Part shown: positions 19,479 through 30,132 of the stretch, one piece after another | How positions within the stretch are numbered: the stretch's first letter is position 1 | Layout: every line of letters starts with the position of its first letter | DNA from: Stentor coeruleus | Lineage: Eukaryota > Ciliophora > Heterotrichea > Heterotrichida > Stentoridae | Direction: 5' to 3' | Assembly: GCA_001970955.1 (NCBI GenBank) | Contig: MPUH01000050.1 | Coordinates: 62,001-126,000 of the forward strand | DNA length: 64,000 bases | The notes under the pieces: generated by a model | What the model was told of the DNA's origin: nothing | The model's input: the letters and a program-made list of their open reading frames with translations, nothing else | Databases searched by the model: none | Program-made: the position numbers and the translations under genes

Positions 19479-19787
19479 TAGAGATTTTAGTTTAAATAAT
19501 TATCTGAAGGATTTTTATAAATCAAATTCTGAAGGTATTTAAGAAATTATATATTTGATAAGTATTAAAGTATAGCAAGATCATATGTGCATATTTTTTT
19601 TATACTTTAAAGTGTATTGCATTTATTAAGAGCTTGTGTCTTAATTATAACTGGGGTATATTATAAAGTTATTTCCTTATATTTTTCTTCAATATAATTT
19701 CGGTGTTAATTTTTGGTTGTATGAGTTTCAATGCTAGATGTTCATGCATTTTTATCATACAGCTTACATTATTTAATTACCTCATTG
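19479..19787. other. Convergent intergenic spacer
   Basis: 309 bases between convergent 3' ends; nothing recognised. Confidence 0.55.
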
Positions 19788-21581
19788 TTAATTTAATCCC
19801 ACCGATTTTAGCCTTTTCTTTTGCTGGTAAACCAACTTAGACATCGATCTCTGTCCACTCTTTCCCCTTTCAACTTGATCTTTAATCTCCCCTTTCTCTT
19901 TACTCCCATCCATCTTTCCACAAATACCTGTACTTTTATCATCAATTTTCTTATCATCCTTATTATTAGCCTCAACCCCTACATTCTTATCTTTTCCTTC
20001 ACCCAAATCTTTTTTTAACAACAAAGAAAATGCTCCAAAAATATCTTGAGCTTTAAGCAGAACAGAAGGGTCTAATATTGCATCTGAGCTTATTGCTTGG
20101 CATTCAAATTCCGATACAGATGAACGACCTGAACTTTGCATAGCTGCTCTTGATTGTGGACGAGAACCAGATTTAGATCTAGCAGATCTAAATGAAGTGT
20201 TAAGATTATTTTCTAAAAGTATCGGTATAGGAGTTTTACAAATATCTAATCGTGTTGTTTGTTTATTTAATTTTTTTTCTGTAGGCAATATCTGACTTTT
20301 TGAGCTAATTGTTGAAGTTCTTAAGTTTTTTTCGGTATTTTCTGAAGGCATTATCTGGCTTTTTGTGTTGATCACTGAAGTTCTTAAGTTTTTTTCGCTA
20401 AGTATACTATTAAGTCTCATAGAAGTCTCTGTATTCCCAGAACCATATGTGATTTTTGTTTCTTTACATTTAAGCCCTTTAAAAACCTCTTCCATCCTCG
20501 TGAACTTTTCCACTTTTTTCTGCAGTGCAGTTTTTTTCAAACTTCCTATCCTATTATCATAATAAGACAAATACATTTTATGTATTCTCAATGTCTCATT
20601 TTGGTTCAAAAAATACCTCTCAGAAACAACCTTACCTAAACCTATAGCTTCATCTCCATTTGACATAGATGGTAAAAATAGATTCATAACACCCATTAAA
20701 AAAGTCCTCAAACTATCCATAGATATTTTCTTATTCTCTTCACACCCTGTAATTTTCCAGAATTTCTCATAAAGTTTTTCTTCGTTATCTTTTTTAGTCA
20801 CATTTTCTTCATAATCCGATAAAAAAAACATCATCTTAAACAACTCTTTTGTTTCATCAAAATCTAAAAACCCATTCCCCATACTGATTTCATCATATTT
20901 TTTATTGAATTCTTTTATAAATTTACTTGCAAGAACTTTTTCTGATTTGTAAGCACTTTCTTTTAGGACCTGTTGAGGTTTAGGTTTATTAGTTTCAATT
21001 GTTTTTTTTATTTGCTCATCAAATAATGGTTTTTTTATGTTAGCTTTAGTTTTTGATTGAAGTCTGCTACTATATGGGCCTTTAGGTTTTTGAGGTGATG
21101 GGATAAAAGGGGATATTTTGTTCATATCAGTAGTTTCGCTAGGCTCTTTAGTCTTTTTATCCTTTTGTTCTAGGATTTTCTTTGATTTTTCTGACATTTT
21201 AACTTTTGGTATGCATTTAATTGCTTTATCTTCTTGTTCTTTTTTTAAGGCTTGCATTGAGTTAATTTTATCATTTTTTGCTTTCTGAAAGTGTTCCATT
21301 TTGCTTAAGAAGTTGTTGAAATTCTTACTTGATCGGGTGTTGTGAGATTTCCCTTTAGGATTTTTGGTGCTGTCTATAGGCGTATTTTGTTTCATCCTAG
21401 GGGAAAATGCTGAATCTACTGTGTTTTTGATTTTCTCACTTTCTTCAAAATCAGGATAGTTTTCTACGTTTATTATAGTTGTATTTTCTGATATTGCTTG
21501 TGATAAGTTAGAGTCAATTGTATCTTTAACTGTTTGGATGGTGTTCTTTTCAATCTCGGCCATGAAGTTATTGTCAGACAT
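19788..21581 (-). CDS. Large disordered protein with possible EF-hand region, 597 aa
   Basis: The first ATG is at 21581; the same frame extends a few codons upstream but only to non-ATG codons. Residues 1-220 are Lys/Ser/Asn-rich and disordered. Residues about 225-350 are a folded helical region with one EF-hand-like loop (SMGNGFLDFDETKELF), in which several usual calcium ligands are missing. Residues 390-450 hold an imperfect tandem repeat (EKNLRTSVINTKSQIMPS, then EKNLRTSTISSKSQILPT). The C-terminus is basic and low in complexity. This may be a ciliary or cortical protein. The family is not recognised. Confidence 0.75.
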   Translation of the reverse strand: MSDNNFMAEIEKNTIQTVKDTIDSNLSQAISENTTIINVENYPDFEESEKIKNTVDSAFSPRMKQNTPIDSTKNPKGKSHNTRSSKNFNNFLSKMEHFQKAKNDKINSMQALKKEQEDKAIKCIPKVKMSEKSKKILEQKDKKTKEPSETTDMNKISPFIPSPQKPKGPYSSRLQSKTKANIKKPLFDEQIKKTIETNKPKPQQVLKESAYKSEKVLASKFIKEFNKKYDEISMGNGFLDFDETKELFKMMFFLSDYEENVTKKDNEEKLYEKFWKITGCEENKKISMDSLRTFLMGVMNLFLPSMSNGDEAIGLGKVVSERYFLNQNETLRIHKMYLSYYDNRIGSLKKTALQKKVEKFTRMEEVFKGLKCKETKITYGSGNTETSMRLNSILSEKNLRTSVINTKSQIMPSENTEKNLRTSTISSKSQILPTEKKLNKQTTRLDICKTPIPILLENNLNTSFRSARSKSGSRPQSRAAMQSSGRSSVSEFECQAISSDAILDPSVLLKAQDIFGAFSLLLKKDLGEGKDKNVGVEANNKDDKKIDDKSTGICGKMDGSKEKGEIKDQVERGKSGQRSMSKLVYQQKKRLKSVGLN

Positions 21582-22687
21582 TAATTTTATTGTAAATTTT
21601 TGCACTTGGATATTTTATCATTGTTTTAGATATGCTTGTTGATATGATAAATCATCTAAAAATTATGAGTTTTATTTGTCTTGTAATAGAATGTAGAAAT
21701 GATAATGAAATGTGTTATAGGGAAATTGATATTTTAAATATAGACATGCATTTTGGTGTATTTAAATAATGATGACTATTAAAAACTGTTATTTTTATAG
21801 TTTTATCACATTATAAATTGGGAATAAAGTTGTAGTTTGTTGATGTTAGAATTTGTATACGTAAATCAATTAATATAGAAATCTTTGGTATTTATATTGT
21901 TATATAATAAGGGTATCTAATAGAAAAAAACTGCATTTTTTGGTAGTTTTTTATTAACTAAGGTAGTATTTATGTGGACTTTTTTTAACAAAGACTCTGA
22001 GACTTAGATTTTATGTCTCTTTTTGCATCTACTGTTATGATAAAAAATGCATATTCTTGAATATTGATTTCTCTTAAGCCTTTATCAGAGTTCTCTAAAT
22101 AACTATCATCTGCATATCTATTAATTCTATGAATTTGCCTATTTTTTTCAACATTTAAATTTTTGAAATTGGTTATAGTAATGATATAGTAACTGTTTAG
22201 GTCTTATCCTCATTCAATCGTCACTTGCTTCAGATATAATTTTTAATAATTTGTTTTTATAAACATAAAAATACTCTCGCCTACCAAAAAAAAAATCCTA
22301 TTTTTCTAAAAAAAACTTTTAGACATTTTTTCAGTTACTTAGCATTCTCTCTTACTGTGTATCGATACCTGTTAAAAATTTGATTTGTGTCATACCATAA
22401 GATATTAATTTGTGATTATTTTTAAAAGCCACTATATTTTAAATACCTCTATATATATCAACCATACGAACTTATTTACTATTATCACTAACTACTAATT
22501 TCACCTAATTTTCAACAATCTTTCTCTATTTTCTTAAATCAAATCTCAAAAAAACCCACATAAATTATAAAAATCACATCACCAAACCCTCTAACTTCTA
22601 TTTCCCTTTCTCTAAACATCCTAAAAACCCCTTAAACGCTTACACAAACTTCCAAAATCTAATTAAATCAGTTATGTAAATAAACTA
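21582..22687. other. Long intergenic spacer between tandem minus-strand genes
   Basis: About 1.1 kb. A minus-strand frame of roughly 67 codons ending near 22000 has no ATG. A shorter ATG-led frame overlaps its upstream end in another phase. Lengths like this are expected by chance at this base composition, so no gene is called. The part close to 22680 is C-rich and G-poor on the plus strand, which matches the 3' flank of a minus-strand gene. Confidence 0.5.
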
Positions 22688-23155
22688 TTAGTTTCTTGAG
22701 CGAACTTTAAAAGGACTTTTCCCAACAGTTTTCAAATATTCTTCAGCAAAAACCGTCTCTTTACACATAGACTTACTAGAATTAAAAAATGCACTAGTAG
22801 GACGTTTATTAGCAAAAGTATACCAGCCAATTTCTTGATTACTAGTCTGAGGTCCTCTATATTTATCAGATGGAGTCATTGTATCACGTTCAATAGCTTT
22901 TCTAATATATTCAGATGAAAAAGCTTCTTCAATTGGATCTCTATACACAGTTGGCTCATATCTTATAGCCCCAAGTTTCGTTGGGTTAACTTGTGTAGGC
23001 TTTTGAGAAATTGCATTCATGGTAATTGGGTTTATTCGGTATTTCCCAGAAAACTCTTCATATCTTTTGTTCCATTTAAGGTACTCACGATGAATTATTA
23101 GTTTTTGAACTTCTGTTGACACTCGTGCTGAGGATGGTCGATCTCTTTTAGCCAT
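22688..23155 (-). CDS. CFAP144: CFAP144 (FAM183)-like axonemal protein, 155 aa
   Basis: Residues 10-55 carry the pattern of the FAM183/CFAP144 family: EVQKLIIHREYLKWNKRYEE, then YRINPITMNAISQKP, matching the conserved NP...KP block. Further on, TSNQEIGWYTF near 105 matches the family's conserved Gly-Trp motif, followed by a short basic tail with several Phe. CFAP144 is a small microtubule inner protein of axonemal doublets. The length fits the family (about 130-150 aa). This fits a ciliated cell and complements AK7. Confidence 0.7.
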   Translation of the reverse strand: MAKRDRPSSARVSTEVQKLIIHREYLKWNKRYEEFSGKYRINPITMNAISQKPTQVNPTKLGAIRYEPTVYRDPIEEAFSSEYIRKAIERDTMTPSDKYRGPQTSNQEIGWYTFANKRPTSAFFNSSKSMCKETVFAEEYLKTVGKSPFKVRSRN

Positions 23156-23482
23156 TTTATATAAGAAATTATGCTTTGTTGTATTTTATTATGCAAGCTA
23201 GGGATTTTATTGTTGGATGGGGTTATGAAATGATTTGGGGTGATTGATGTGAATGATATTTATTGGTTTGTGGTATAGGCTTTTTTGTACTGATATAATA
23301 TGGTAGAAGGTGTTAGTATAAATTATTTTTTTTAATAAATGGATTAAATAAGAATTTTTATGTTTTTGATAAATTTATGAGCTTTTTCGTATATTTTAAT
23401 CAGAAAATGTTATGTTAACTTTTTTAACCTAAAAAATCATTATTTTTGCCCTAAAATCATAATAAATATTCTTATTAAAATA
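23156..23482. other. Intergenic spacer
   Basis: 327 bases between tandem minus-strand genes. The part adjoining 23155 is G-rich and C-poor on the plus strand, as in other 5' flanks of minus-strand genes. Nothing else seen. Confidence 0.55.
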
Positions 23483-24607
23483 TTAAACCTCATCAGTAAA
23501 GTTATTGCAGTACATAATCTTATGTCTAAGGTTGCTGAAAAACATTTTCGTTTTCTGTTTTTGTCTCTGATGATAAACCGTGACTATTTTAAACCTAATT
23601 TCCTTCAGTGCTTTAATATGCGCTTTTTCGCACCATAAATTCAAACAGTTATTCGGCATTTCCCTAATACTATCTTGTATCCTATTAAAATGTATCAAAA
23701 GTATCTTCAATTTCCTAAGGTTTTCAAATGACAGTCTAAAATTTCCATAATCCACTGCGGACTCTGATAAAAACCCAGTCAAAGCTTCAATTTGATATTG
23801 TGACCTATCAACATACTCTTTCCACAACTTATAATAAAGTTTTATTTTCCTTTTAATAAAATGCCCAAGACATCTAAAAACAGCTCTAAAAGCAGGATCA
23901 TACCATTGATAATCAAAATACTCAATAGGTATAGATGGTTTATTAATAACCTTAAACCTTTTAGTTTCTAAATGTCTTTCTGATACTTTTTCATATACAT
24001 ATTGTTCTATATAAAACCCAGGGTCTTTCCATGCAAGAAAATATGACCCAAAAACTTTTAAGTATATTTTATTCAAGCATTTCAAACATACCATTTTTTT
24101 AGTTGACTTGTGAATTGGCTGAAGACCTCGCCAAAGGGAGAATATTGTTTGTAAAGAACGGATGAAATATTTTTCACAATGGTTTAGGTAGAGATCTTTT
24201 GTTTTTTGAATCAACTCAAGCTTGTTTTTTGGTTTAAGGCTGTACCAAGTATAGAAATAGGTTCTGATAAGTTTTTTTACACTGGTTTTTAAAAGTGTTG
24301 AAAATGATCGGATTGAAGCTAGACGGTCTTTGTTGGAAAATAAAAGGATTGGGTTTTTGGCTATAGAGAAAATATGGAATTTCCACCTCCAGAAACCACG
24401 TTGGATTATATTTATTCGCCCGGTTTTTATTATCCAGTACAAACATTTGATCATTTTACCTTCCCGTTTGCCTAGTTGGCTTAGAGTTGCTTTTCTTGTT
24501 TCTTGGAATTTTAAATTGCCGTATTCTTTAATTTGGGGCCAGATGCAAGAGTAGACTTTCCTTTGCTTGTTTTCTAGAGCTGTACATAAAGTTGCAGCTG
24601 CAAGCAT
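23483..24607 (-). CDS. Sfi1-like Trp-repeat protein, 374 aa
   Basis: The protein has recurring aromatic-x-x-Trp motifs on predicted helices: FWRWK (W75), FYTWY (W121), FSLWR (W159), FLAWK (W193) and YKLWK (W262), with one more near NLWCE. Spacings between them are 34-69 residues. Sfi1 repeats bind centrin and form the contractile fibres of ciliates and yeast spindle poles, which would suit a heterotrich with strong calcium-driven contraction. The similarity is at the motif level only. The protein is basic, with no other domain. Confidence 0.65.
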   Translation of the reverse strand: MLAAATLCTALENKQRKVYSCIWPQIKEYGNLKFQETRKATLSQLGKREGKMIKCLYWIIKTGRINIIQRGFWRWKFHIFSIAKNPILLFSNKDRLASIRSFSTLLKTSVKKLIRTYFYTWYSLKPKNKLELIQKTKDLYLNHCEKYFIRSLQTIFSLWRGLQPIHKSTKKMVCLKCLNKIYLKVFGSYFLAWKDPGFYIEQYVYEKVSERHLETKRFKVINKPSIPIEYFDYQWYDPAFRAVFRCLGHFIKRKIKLYYKLWKEYVDRSQYQIEALTGFLSESAVDYGNFRLSFENLRKLKILLIHFNRIQDSIREMPNNCLNLWCEKAHIKALKEIRFKIVTVYHQRQKQKTKMFFSNLRHKIMYCNNFTDEV

Positions 24608-24829
24608 TTTTATATAGAACGGCTTTTTTATTTTGTTTTTAGTTTTATAAGAAGATCATGATAGTGTTAAGAATTTGTCATTGTTATAAATATATAGTCC
24701 TATAATAATAACGAGAAGTTTTTAAAGGAAATATTATTCTGATATAATAATATTAAGATTATCTATTAATATACAGTTTTAATTCATTGTATGTTTAAAA
24801 AATCTTTACAAGATTTTTATCTAATTACT

Positions 24830-27241
24830 TTATAATGGATGGCTAGTAAGTCTACTATTATCTCTGTTTTTCTTAACATTATCAGCAGCTGCGTTCATGG
24901 CTAATATCAAATCTCTATAATTTGGATTTTTCAATATATCATAACTATCAAGTCCATGTCTTCTTATGTTTATAAATTCTTGATTTATACTTCCTTGTGC
25001 TTCTTTATCATCTTGATCATCAATAACTTTCTTTTTCATTATACAGGAAAATATTTTAGCATATGAATATACCCAAAATGAGGTACTCAAAGCAGCAGCT
25101 GCTAAAATTATATTCACAAATCCTGATATTTGCTTTATCCTATCACCAAGAGTATTTACTGTGTAGTCAGTGTCACTGCTATCTAAACTTTGTGGAAAGA
25201 TTTCTGATGCCCCGTACATATACAAAGAAAATCCGCAATGAAAAATCACGGCAAAAGGTAAGTAATGAAGTACCCTCTCATGCATCAAATGATTATACAT
25301 CGGAGGTTTGCTATAATGATTCAAAATTAAGAATTTATCCACCCAATAAAGGACAAACATCGTTAAAAAACACACAACATTCATAATCGGCATTCCCCCA
25401 GAATATAAAAAGCACGTAAACACAACTGTAAGAACAAATGAATTCCTTGTAGCTAAATCAAACTCAGCTCCAGCAAATTTATCATTAGCTTCTCTTTGAG
25501 CCTTATATTTTCCTGTACAACAATGCCTTTTACACAATCCTAAAGGATAAAAAGTTAAAAGTAATACACAATGTGGTGAAAAAATTGTAATAAGCATTGT
25601 CGAAACTATTGTCGAACCAACTTGTACATACCATTGCCTTGAAAAATCTTCGAAATCTGAGTTAAAAATGAATTTCGGTAGCCAGTCATATGTCTTAAGC
25701 TCAGAAAAGTCAGCATTTACAGCTAGTATTATCAAAGCTGTGTTTATAAAAGTTGCTAAAAAGACTTTGCTCATAAGTTTCAACTGTTCAGCGCTTTTGT
25801 TACTAACTTTTTCAAAACGTGTTAGAAGTCTAAATATTATTTTTAAAACAAAATTCACAAAAATCACCCCGATACTTACTGAAACACGTAACGTTACAGA
25901 ATAAGATACTTTTTCAATGAAATATGTGCAGTAATCAAACATATCAGAGCTGTTAAAAATATCTGAAACACTTTGTTTTTTACAATAACAATAAACTTCA
26001 GTGTCTGATGTGTATTCATCTTTTGCATCAGTTAAAGATACACTTGAATCTACTCCAACACATTCCGATTTTGCTGGTAGTTTATCTTGATACATTTTTA
26101 AAGCATAGATCATGGCAATTGATAATATTAAAGCTAGAATCACAGCAATAAAAGATATGATTCTGCGGATAAAACGTGAGCATTTTGTCACTTCGATGTT
26201 TTCATAGAGAATATTTGTTGGAGCTGCTGTGCTTTGGATTTTTAGTGGATAAATGCCTTGGAGTTTTAGATTAGGATTTTGTCTACTACGTCTTTTACAA
26301 CACCCTTTATCTTTAGCATAAACCGTCATGCATTTTTTTTTCTCACTAACATTCGAAAACACGACAAAAGCTCTAATCACAGGTAGTTCATCATTAGTCT
26401 TATCACTATTTCTCTCACTCTCTTCAATCTTCAAGTCGAATTTCTTCATTTTTTCTATAATTTTTTCTATTTTTTTAGGGTTTTTTTCCCCTCTGCTTTC
26501 AAGAAGTCGCAAATACGCAAGTTCATAACTCAAAGTTGCCCGTTCTTTATAAGCGGCAAGTACTCCATCATAAGCTCTAGCCAAATAAACCTCAACAACC
26601 GTCCCAAATTGATGAAAATGTTCAGCAACATGTTTTTTTTCAATACCTTCTCTAGGAAGTCCTTTAACTTCTATAGCAAAATCAGCTAGGGTTATATTTT
26701 TCCTAAAATTCCTTGATATAGTCCTACTAGACAAAACTTGAAATATCACAATAAATATTATAAAAATCCCTGTGTATATTGCATCACTTATAAAAAGCCA
26801 AAGTAAAGTCTGTTCATTATCATCAAACTCATTATCTTCTTCAACCCAATCGGTATTACTAATACTCCAAGTATCCCAACGTTGACGAATATCTCCTGCT
26901 GTAAGACCTGAACCTTTAGAATTTGTATAGATTGGGTAGATAGAGATGCCTGAGATTATGAAGAAAAGAATACCAAGATATTTTATCAGCTTGAAGTATA
27001 GTTCAATACCAACACCATATTCTCCTAATTGCTTTAATGGTGTACTGCAGACTGAGTAGTGCGAGTACGTACCATTCTCGAATTTTCTAATGCAAGTTTC
27101 GTTTCTGTATTGTTGGGCTTTTTTAATATCAGCTGGCTGTGCGGCAGAGTCGAGATTTGTCATATCGAAGTCCGCTACAGCATTTAACCGAATTTCGCCA
27201 TCCATCATCATCCCTAAATTGCCTCCAATCGCTTCTTCCAT
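24830..27241 (-). CDS. OSCA/TMEM63-like (DUF221) channel, 803 aa
   Basis: Residues 1-85 are cytosolic. The first membrane helix is near 86-108 (LIKYLGILFFIISGISIY), followed by another around 155-180, then a soluble cytosolic domain (about 190-370) of the kind that precedes the pore in OSCA/TMEM63, including AVVF-like strands (VIRAFVVFSNVS). The sequence APTNILYENIEVTK at about 365-378 matches the conserved AP...D..W.N block of DUF221. A bundle of hydrophobic helices runs to about residue 750. The family comprises mechanically or osmotically gated cation channels related to TMEM16. Localisation is probably the plasma membrane. No intron is visible. Confidence 0.78.
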   Translation of the reverse strand: MEEAIGGNLGMMMDGEIRLNAVADFDMTNLDSAAQPADIKKAQQYRNETCIRKFENGTYSHYSVCSTPLKQLGEYGVGIELYFKLIKYLGILFFIISGISIYPIYTNSKGSGLTAGDIRQRWDTWSISNTDWVEEDNEFDDNEQTLLWLFISDAIYTGIFIIFIVIFQVLSSRTISRNFRKNITLADFAIEVKGLPREGIEKKHVAEHFHQFGTVVEVYLARAYDGVLAAYKERATLSYELAYLRLLESRGEKNPKKIEKIIEKMKKFDLKIEESERNSDKTNDELPVIRAFVVFSNVSEKKKCMTVYAKDKGCCKRRSRQNPNLKLQGIYPLKIQSTAAPTNILYENIEVTKCSRFIRRIISFIAVILALILSIAMIYALKMYQDKLPAKSECVGVDSSVSLTDAKDEYTSDTEVYCYCKKQSVSDIFNSSDMFDYCTYFIEKVSYSVTLRVSVSIGVIFVNFVLKIIFRLLTRFEKVSNKSAEQLKLMSKVFLATFINTALIILAVNADFSELKTYDWLPKFIFNSDFEDFSRQWYVQVGSTIVSTMLITIFSPHCVLLLTFYPLGLCKRHCCTGKYKAQREANDKFAGAEFDLATRNSFVLTVVFTCFLYSGGMPIMNVVCFLTMFVLYWVDKFLILNHYSKPPMYNHLMHERVLHYLPFAVIFHCGFSLYMYGASEIFPQSLDSSDTDYTVNTLGDRIKQISGFVNIILAAAALSTSFWVYSYAKIFSCIMKKKVIDDQDDKEAQGSINQEFINIRRHGLDSYDILKNPNYRDLILAMNAAADNVKKNRDNSRLTSHPL

Positions 27242-28760
27242 TTATATGTCAGATTGATTTTTTAGATTAGAATTAACTTGGTAGTGGTAATTGGTTTTAG
27301 GTATTTTAGTTGGATAGAAATTGGTTTTTTTGTGGATATTTTTCGTGTAAGATTAAATATATGGTAAATTTTACTTAATTAGTTGTTTAGGATTTTTTTC
27401 TTTTCGGGGATTGGGATGATTTAGTTGGACAAGAAAAAAATAAGAGAAGATCTTGATATTAGGCTGTAGTGTCAATAATATAAGCTTAAAACATAAAAAT
27501 TGACTATTAAATTATTTAACCAAAACTTGTCCACACCTTTATTAAAAACCTTCGAAAAAAATACCCTTTTACAAACTTATATTAAAAATTCAGTAATCAC
27601 CACCCATAAATTTTTCTCGCTAACTCTAAAAAATCATCTTGCGTTCATATAGTATTTTTCCAACATTATGACTAAAATCATCTTCGACTACAATATTATA
27701 TTAATTTAAACTATATTTCATAGCTTGCAATTTGTATTCTAAATTTATACAATAATAGTAAGAAACAATTTCTTCATAATCAATACAATATTATCTAATA
27801 ATCAAGTAAATATATCTTAAAATTCTATATGTTCGCCTTCAAAGCATTGACTATTTTAGAGATTAACATTCTAAAAATATTCAAAGCTCCTATATATGAA
27901 TGAAACTTTTTAATTCTTCCAGCAATATGCAAATGATTAAAAAACCTAAACTTTTTTATGTAATCCTCATATAGATCTCCATATTCAATTTTTTACATAA
28001 ACTTATTATATGATTTATATTCAAAACTTAGATCTTTTTCGACAGAGAGAATTACTTGAAGGAGTTATCAAATTTTTATTTTTTCTAATAAGTTGTCAAT
28101 ATTTTATATATATTCCTTTAAGAAAATGAGATTTTTATAACCCATAACAAAACTTGTTAAACAGAAGATAGTCATCAGTTACTTTATAGTATTGACAGAA
28201 GGAGAAGTAGATTTTTATTTATGGATTCGATGATTAGATTTTTTATCTAGAAAAATTTGACATTAGTATAACGTTAGGATATATCCTGAAAAAAATTTTA
28301 AAAGTTGATGAGAAAATACTAATAAAAATCAAGAATCATAAAAAATATGATGATTAAGAATTCTCTTATTCTAAATGGTAAATTGCCTAGTATATTAAGT
28401 TTTATATATTCCCAGATATCATAATATTATCGTAAACATAAAATATTTTAAAAACCCGTTCAGCATGCTACTTTTTTTATGATTCCTTTGCATATTTCTT
28501 ATAAACTATAAGCCAAATATTATCCCTTATTTATAAGAACAGTCACCTAAATCTTCATAAGTAAAAATTTTGTATAATAAAATTTGAATAAGTCTCTGAA
28601 AATTGTCTATAGAGTTAATAGGATACTTTTCTAAAACAAGAATTAATATAATATAAATACTTTAAAGCTAGCCTATCATCAAACCTCACATAAATTTATT
28701 CCTAATATAAAAAGTTTTCATAATCATTTAGAAAAAAATCTCCCCATAAACTAATAAAAA
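27242..28760. other. Long divergent spacer, about 1.5 kb
   Basis: Very AT-rich. The ends show the usual skew: G-rich next to 27241 on the plus strand and C-rich, G-poor just before 28761. A minus-strand open stretch of about 55 codons at 27820-28100 has no ATG near its start and lies within chance. No RNA gene or repeat was recognised. Confidence 0.5.
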
Positions 28761-29357
28761 ATGCGACCGACACTTTTAAACTTCCGCAGCCCAAAAGAAA
28801 AGACCCCTTTTTACTTTGACCCCAAAGTTACATACGATGGACGAATTCTCTCTTTTTCCTCACCAAAAGGCAATGGTAAGACATCAAGTTTTTCAAGTGA
28901 AAAAAGATTTAAATGGTATCAAAGTTTACAAGGATCTAATCATAATGTTGGACCAGGTTCTTATTCTCCTTTATGTTCTAGATATGGAAAATTTCATATC
29001 AGAAGTGGAAGTCCTTATAGAAAACCATATGCACTTGTTGATGATATAACTTCAGGACACTTAATGGTTGGGGATCAAATTTTATATGACACAGATATAC
29101 TTATAAGCAATAAAAATCGTACTTTAGTTGGGTCTGATAATAAAATGTCGACACAGCAAAGTAGTTATGAAAATGAAATTAGAAATTTTAAGATAAGAAG
29201 ATTTACGCCTGACCCTTTGCTTAGAACACCATTGCCAAAGATAAGAAATCATTCTAAACCTCATACTTTGTTTAATCCTCAGAAAATACATAGATTTGCT
29301 AAAGTGGAAAAAACATTGAAAAAAAGATTCAAGGCTAAACTTAAAATACAGAAATGA
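28761..29357 (+). CDS. SHIPPO/STPGR-like protein, 198 aa
   Basis: A Pro-Gly repeat element is visible at about 72-80 (NVGPGSYSPL), the core of the sperm-tail PG-rich (SHIPPO/STPGR) repeat that binds microtubule lattices in axonemes and cortex. Another partial element is near residues 15-35 (TPFYFDPKVTY). The rest is basic and Ser-rich with no other domain. It ends in TGA, showing that TGA is a stop in this genome. A microtubule-associated role is inference from the motif. Confidence 0.65.
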   Translation: MRPTLLNFRSPKEKTPFYFDPKVTYDGRILSFSSPKGNGKTSSFSSEKRFKWYQSLQGSNHNVGPGSYSPLCSRYGKFHIRSGSPYRKPYALVDDITSGHLMVGDQILYDTDILISNKNRTLVGSDNKMSTQQSSYENEIRNFKIRRFTPDPLLRTPLPKIRNHSKPHTLFNPQKIHRFAKVEKTLKKRFKAKLKIQK

Positions 29358-30132
29358 GTTTATGATATGTCATAAAATTATAATAGATTTTTTTATAGAA
29401 GGTGATACAAGTTTTTATAGTAAAAGTAGGAAATATGTAGATGGTTTTTGGTTTTGGAGGATAGAGAAAAGTGAATGTTGATAATTTTATGAGGGGTGGA
29501 AATCTGGTAGTTTGATTATGGAAACTGGTTTAGAGGTTTTATTTTGATGATTACTTTGTATAATATTTTTTTATTAAGCTGTATGAGAAATGACAGTTTA
29601 GAGTTTTTATGATGAAAATATTATATTTAAATGTATCAAATAATAGAAAGGTATACCTTTTATCACAATTAAAAAGTAATTTTATTTAGAATTTTGTATA
29701 AGTTTTTGTTTACTTAATCTGATTTCTCATTCTATTCAAACCTATTCCCAAAGCCAAACCACCTCAACAGCACATCCCACAAGCAGTCTTTTTTACACAA
29801 GCCTTTATTTCTCATATTTTTTCAAATCCTATTCCAACAAAATTAAAACCATCTTTTCCTTACCAATCCACATAATTACTATCTTCATCATTAAATCTCC
29901 CAATCTCCCACACATAAATAAAATTTCCATCCTAATCACAACCATTCTCTTATTCTAAAAAAAATCCAAAATTCTTATATTTTAAACCTAACCAAATCCC
30001 ATCTCACATTTCTGAAATCTCAAAATCTATCAAACTTTCCTCATACTCCATCTTCTATATCCATTATATAACCATACTCTATCCAATCAAAAATCCTAAA
30101 AAACAAAACTCCTTTATAATACCCGAATAAAA
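29358..30132. other. Tandem intergenic spacer with mid-point skew switch
   Basis: 775 bases between two plus-strand genes. The first half is rich in G and poor in C, the second half rich in C and poor in G, with the switch near 29720. The second half is the likely promoter and leader of the kinase at 30133. Confidence 0.6.

Noticed and set aside
21996-22240. Minus-strand coding-like stretch of about 67 codons
   Set aside because: No start codon in frame and no tiny intron joining it to one; length is close to chance expectation.
25063-25386. 107-codon plus-strand frame
   Set aside because: Antisense to the OSCA/TMEM63-like gene.
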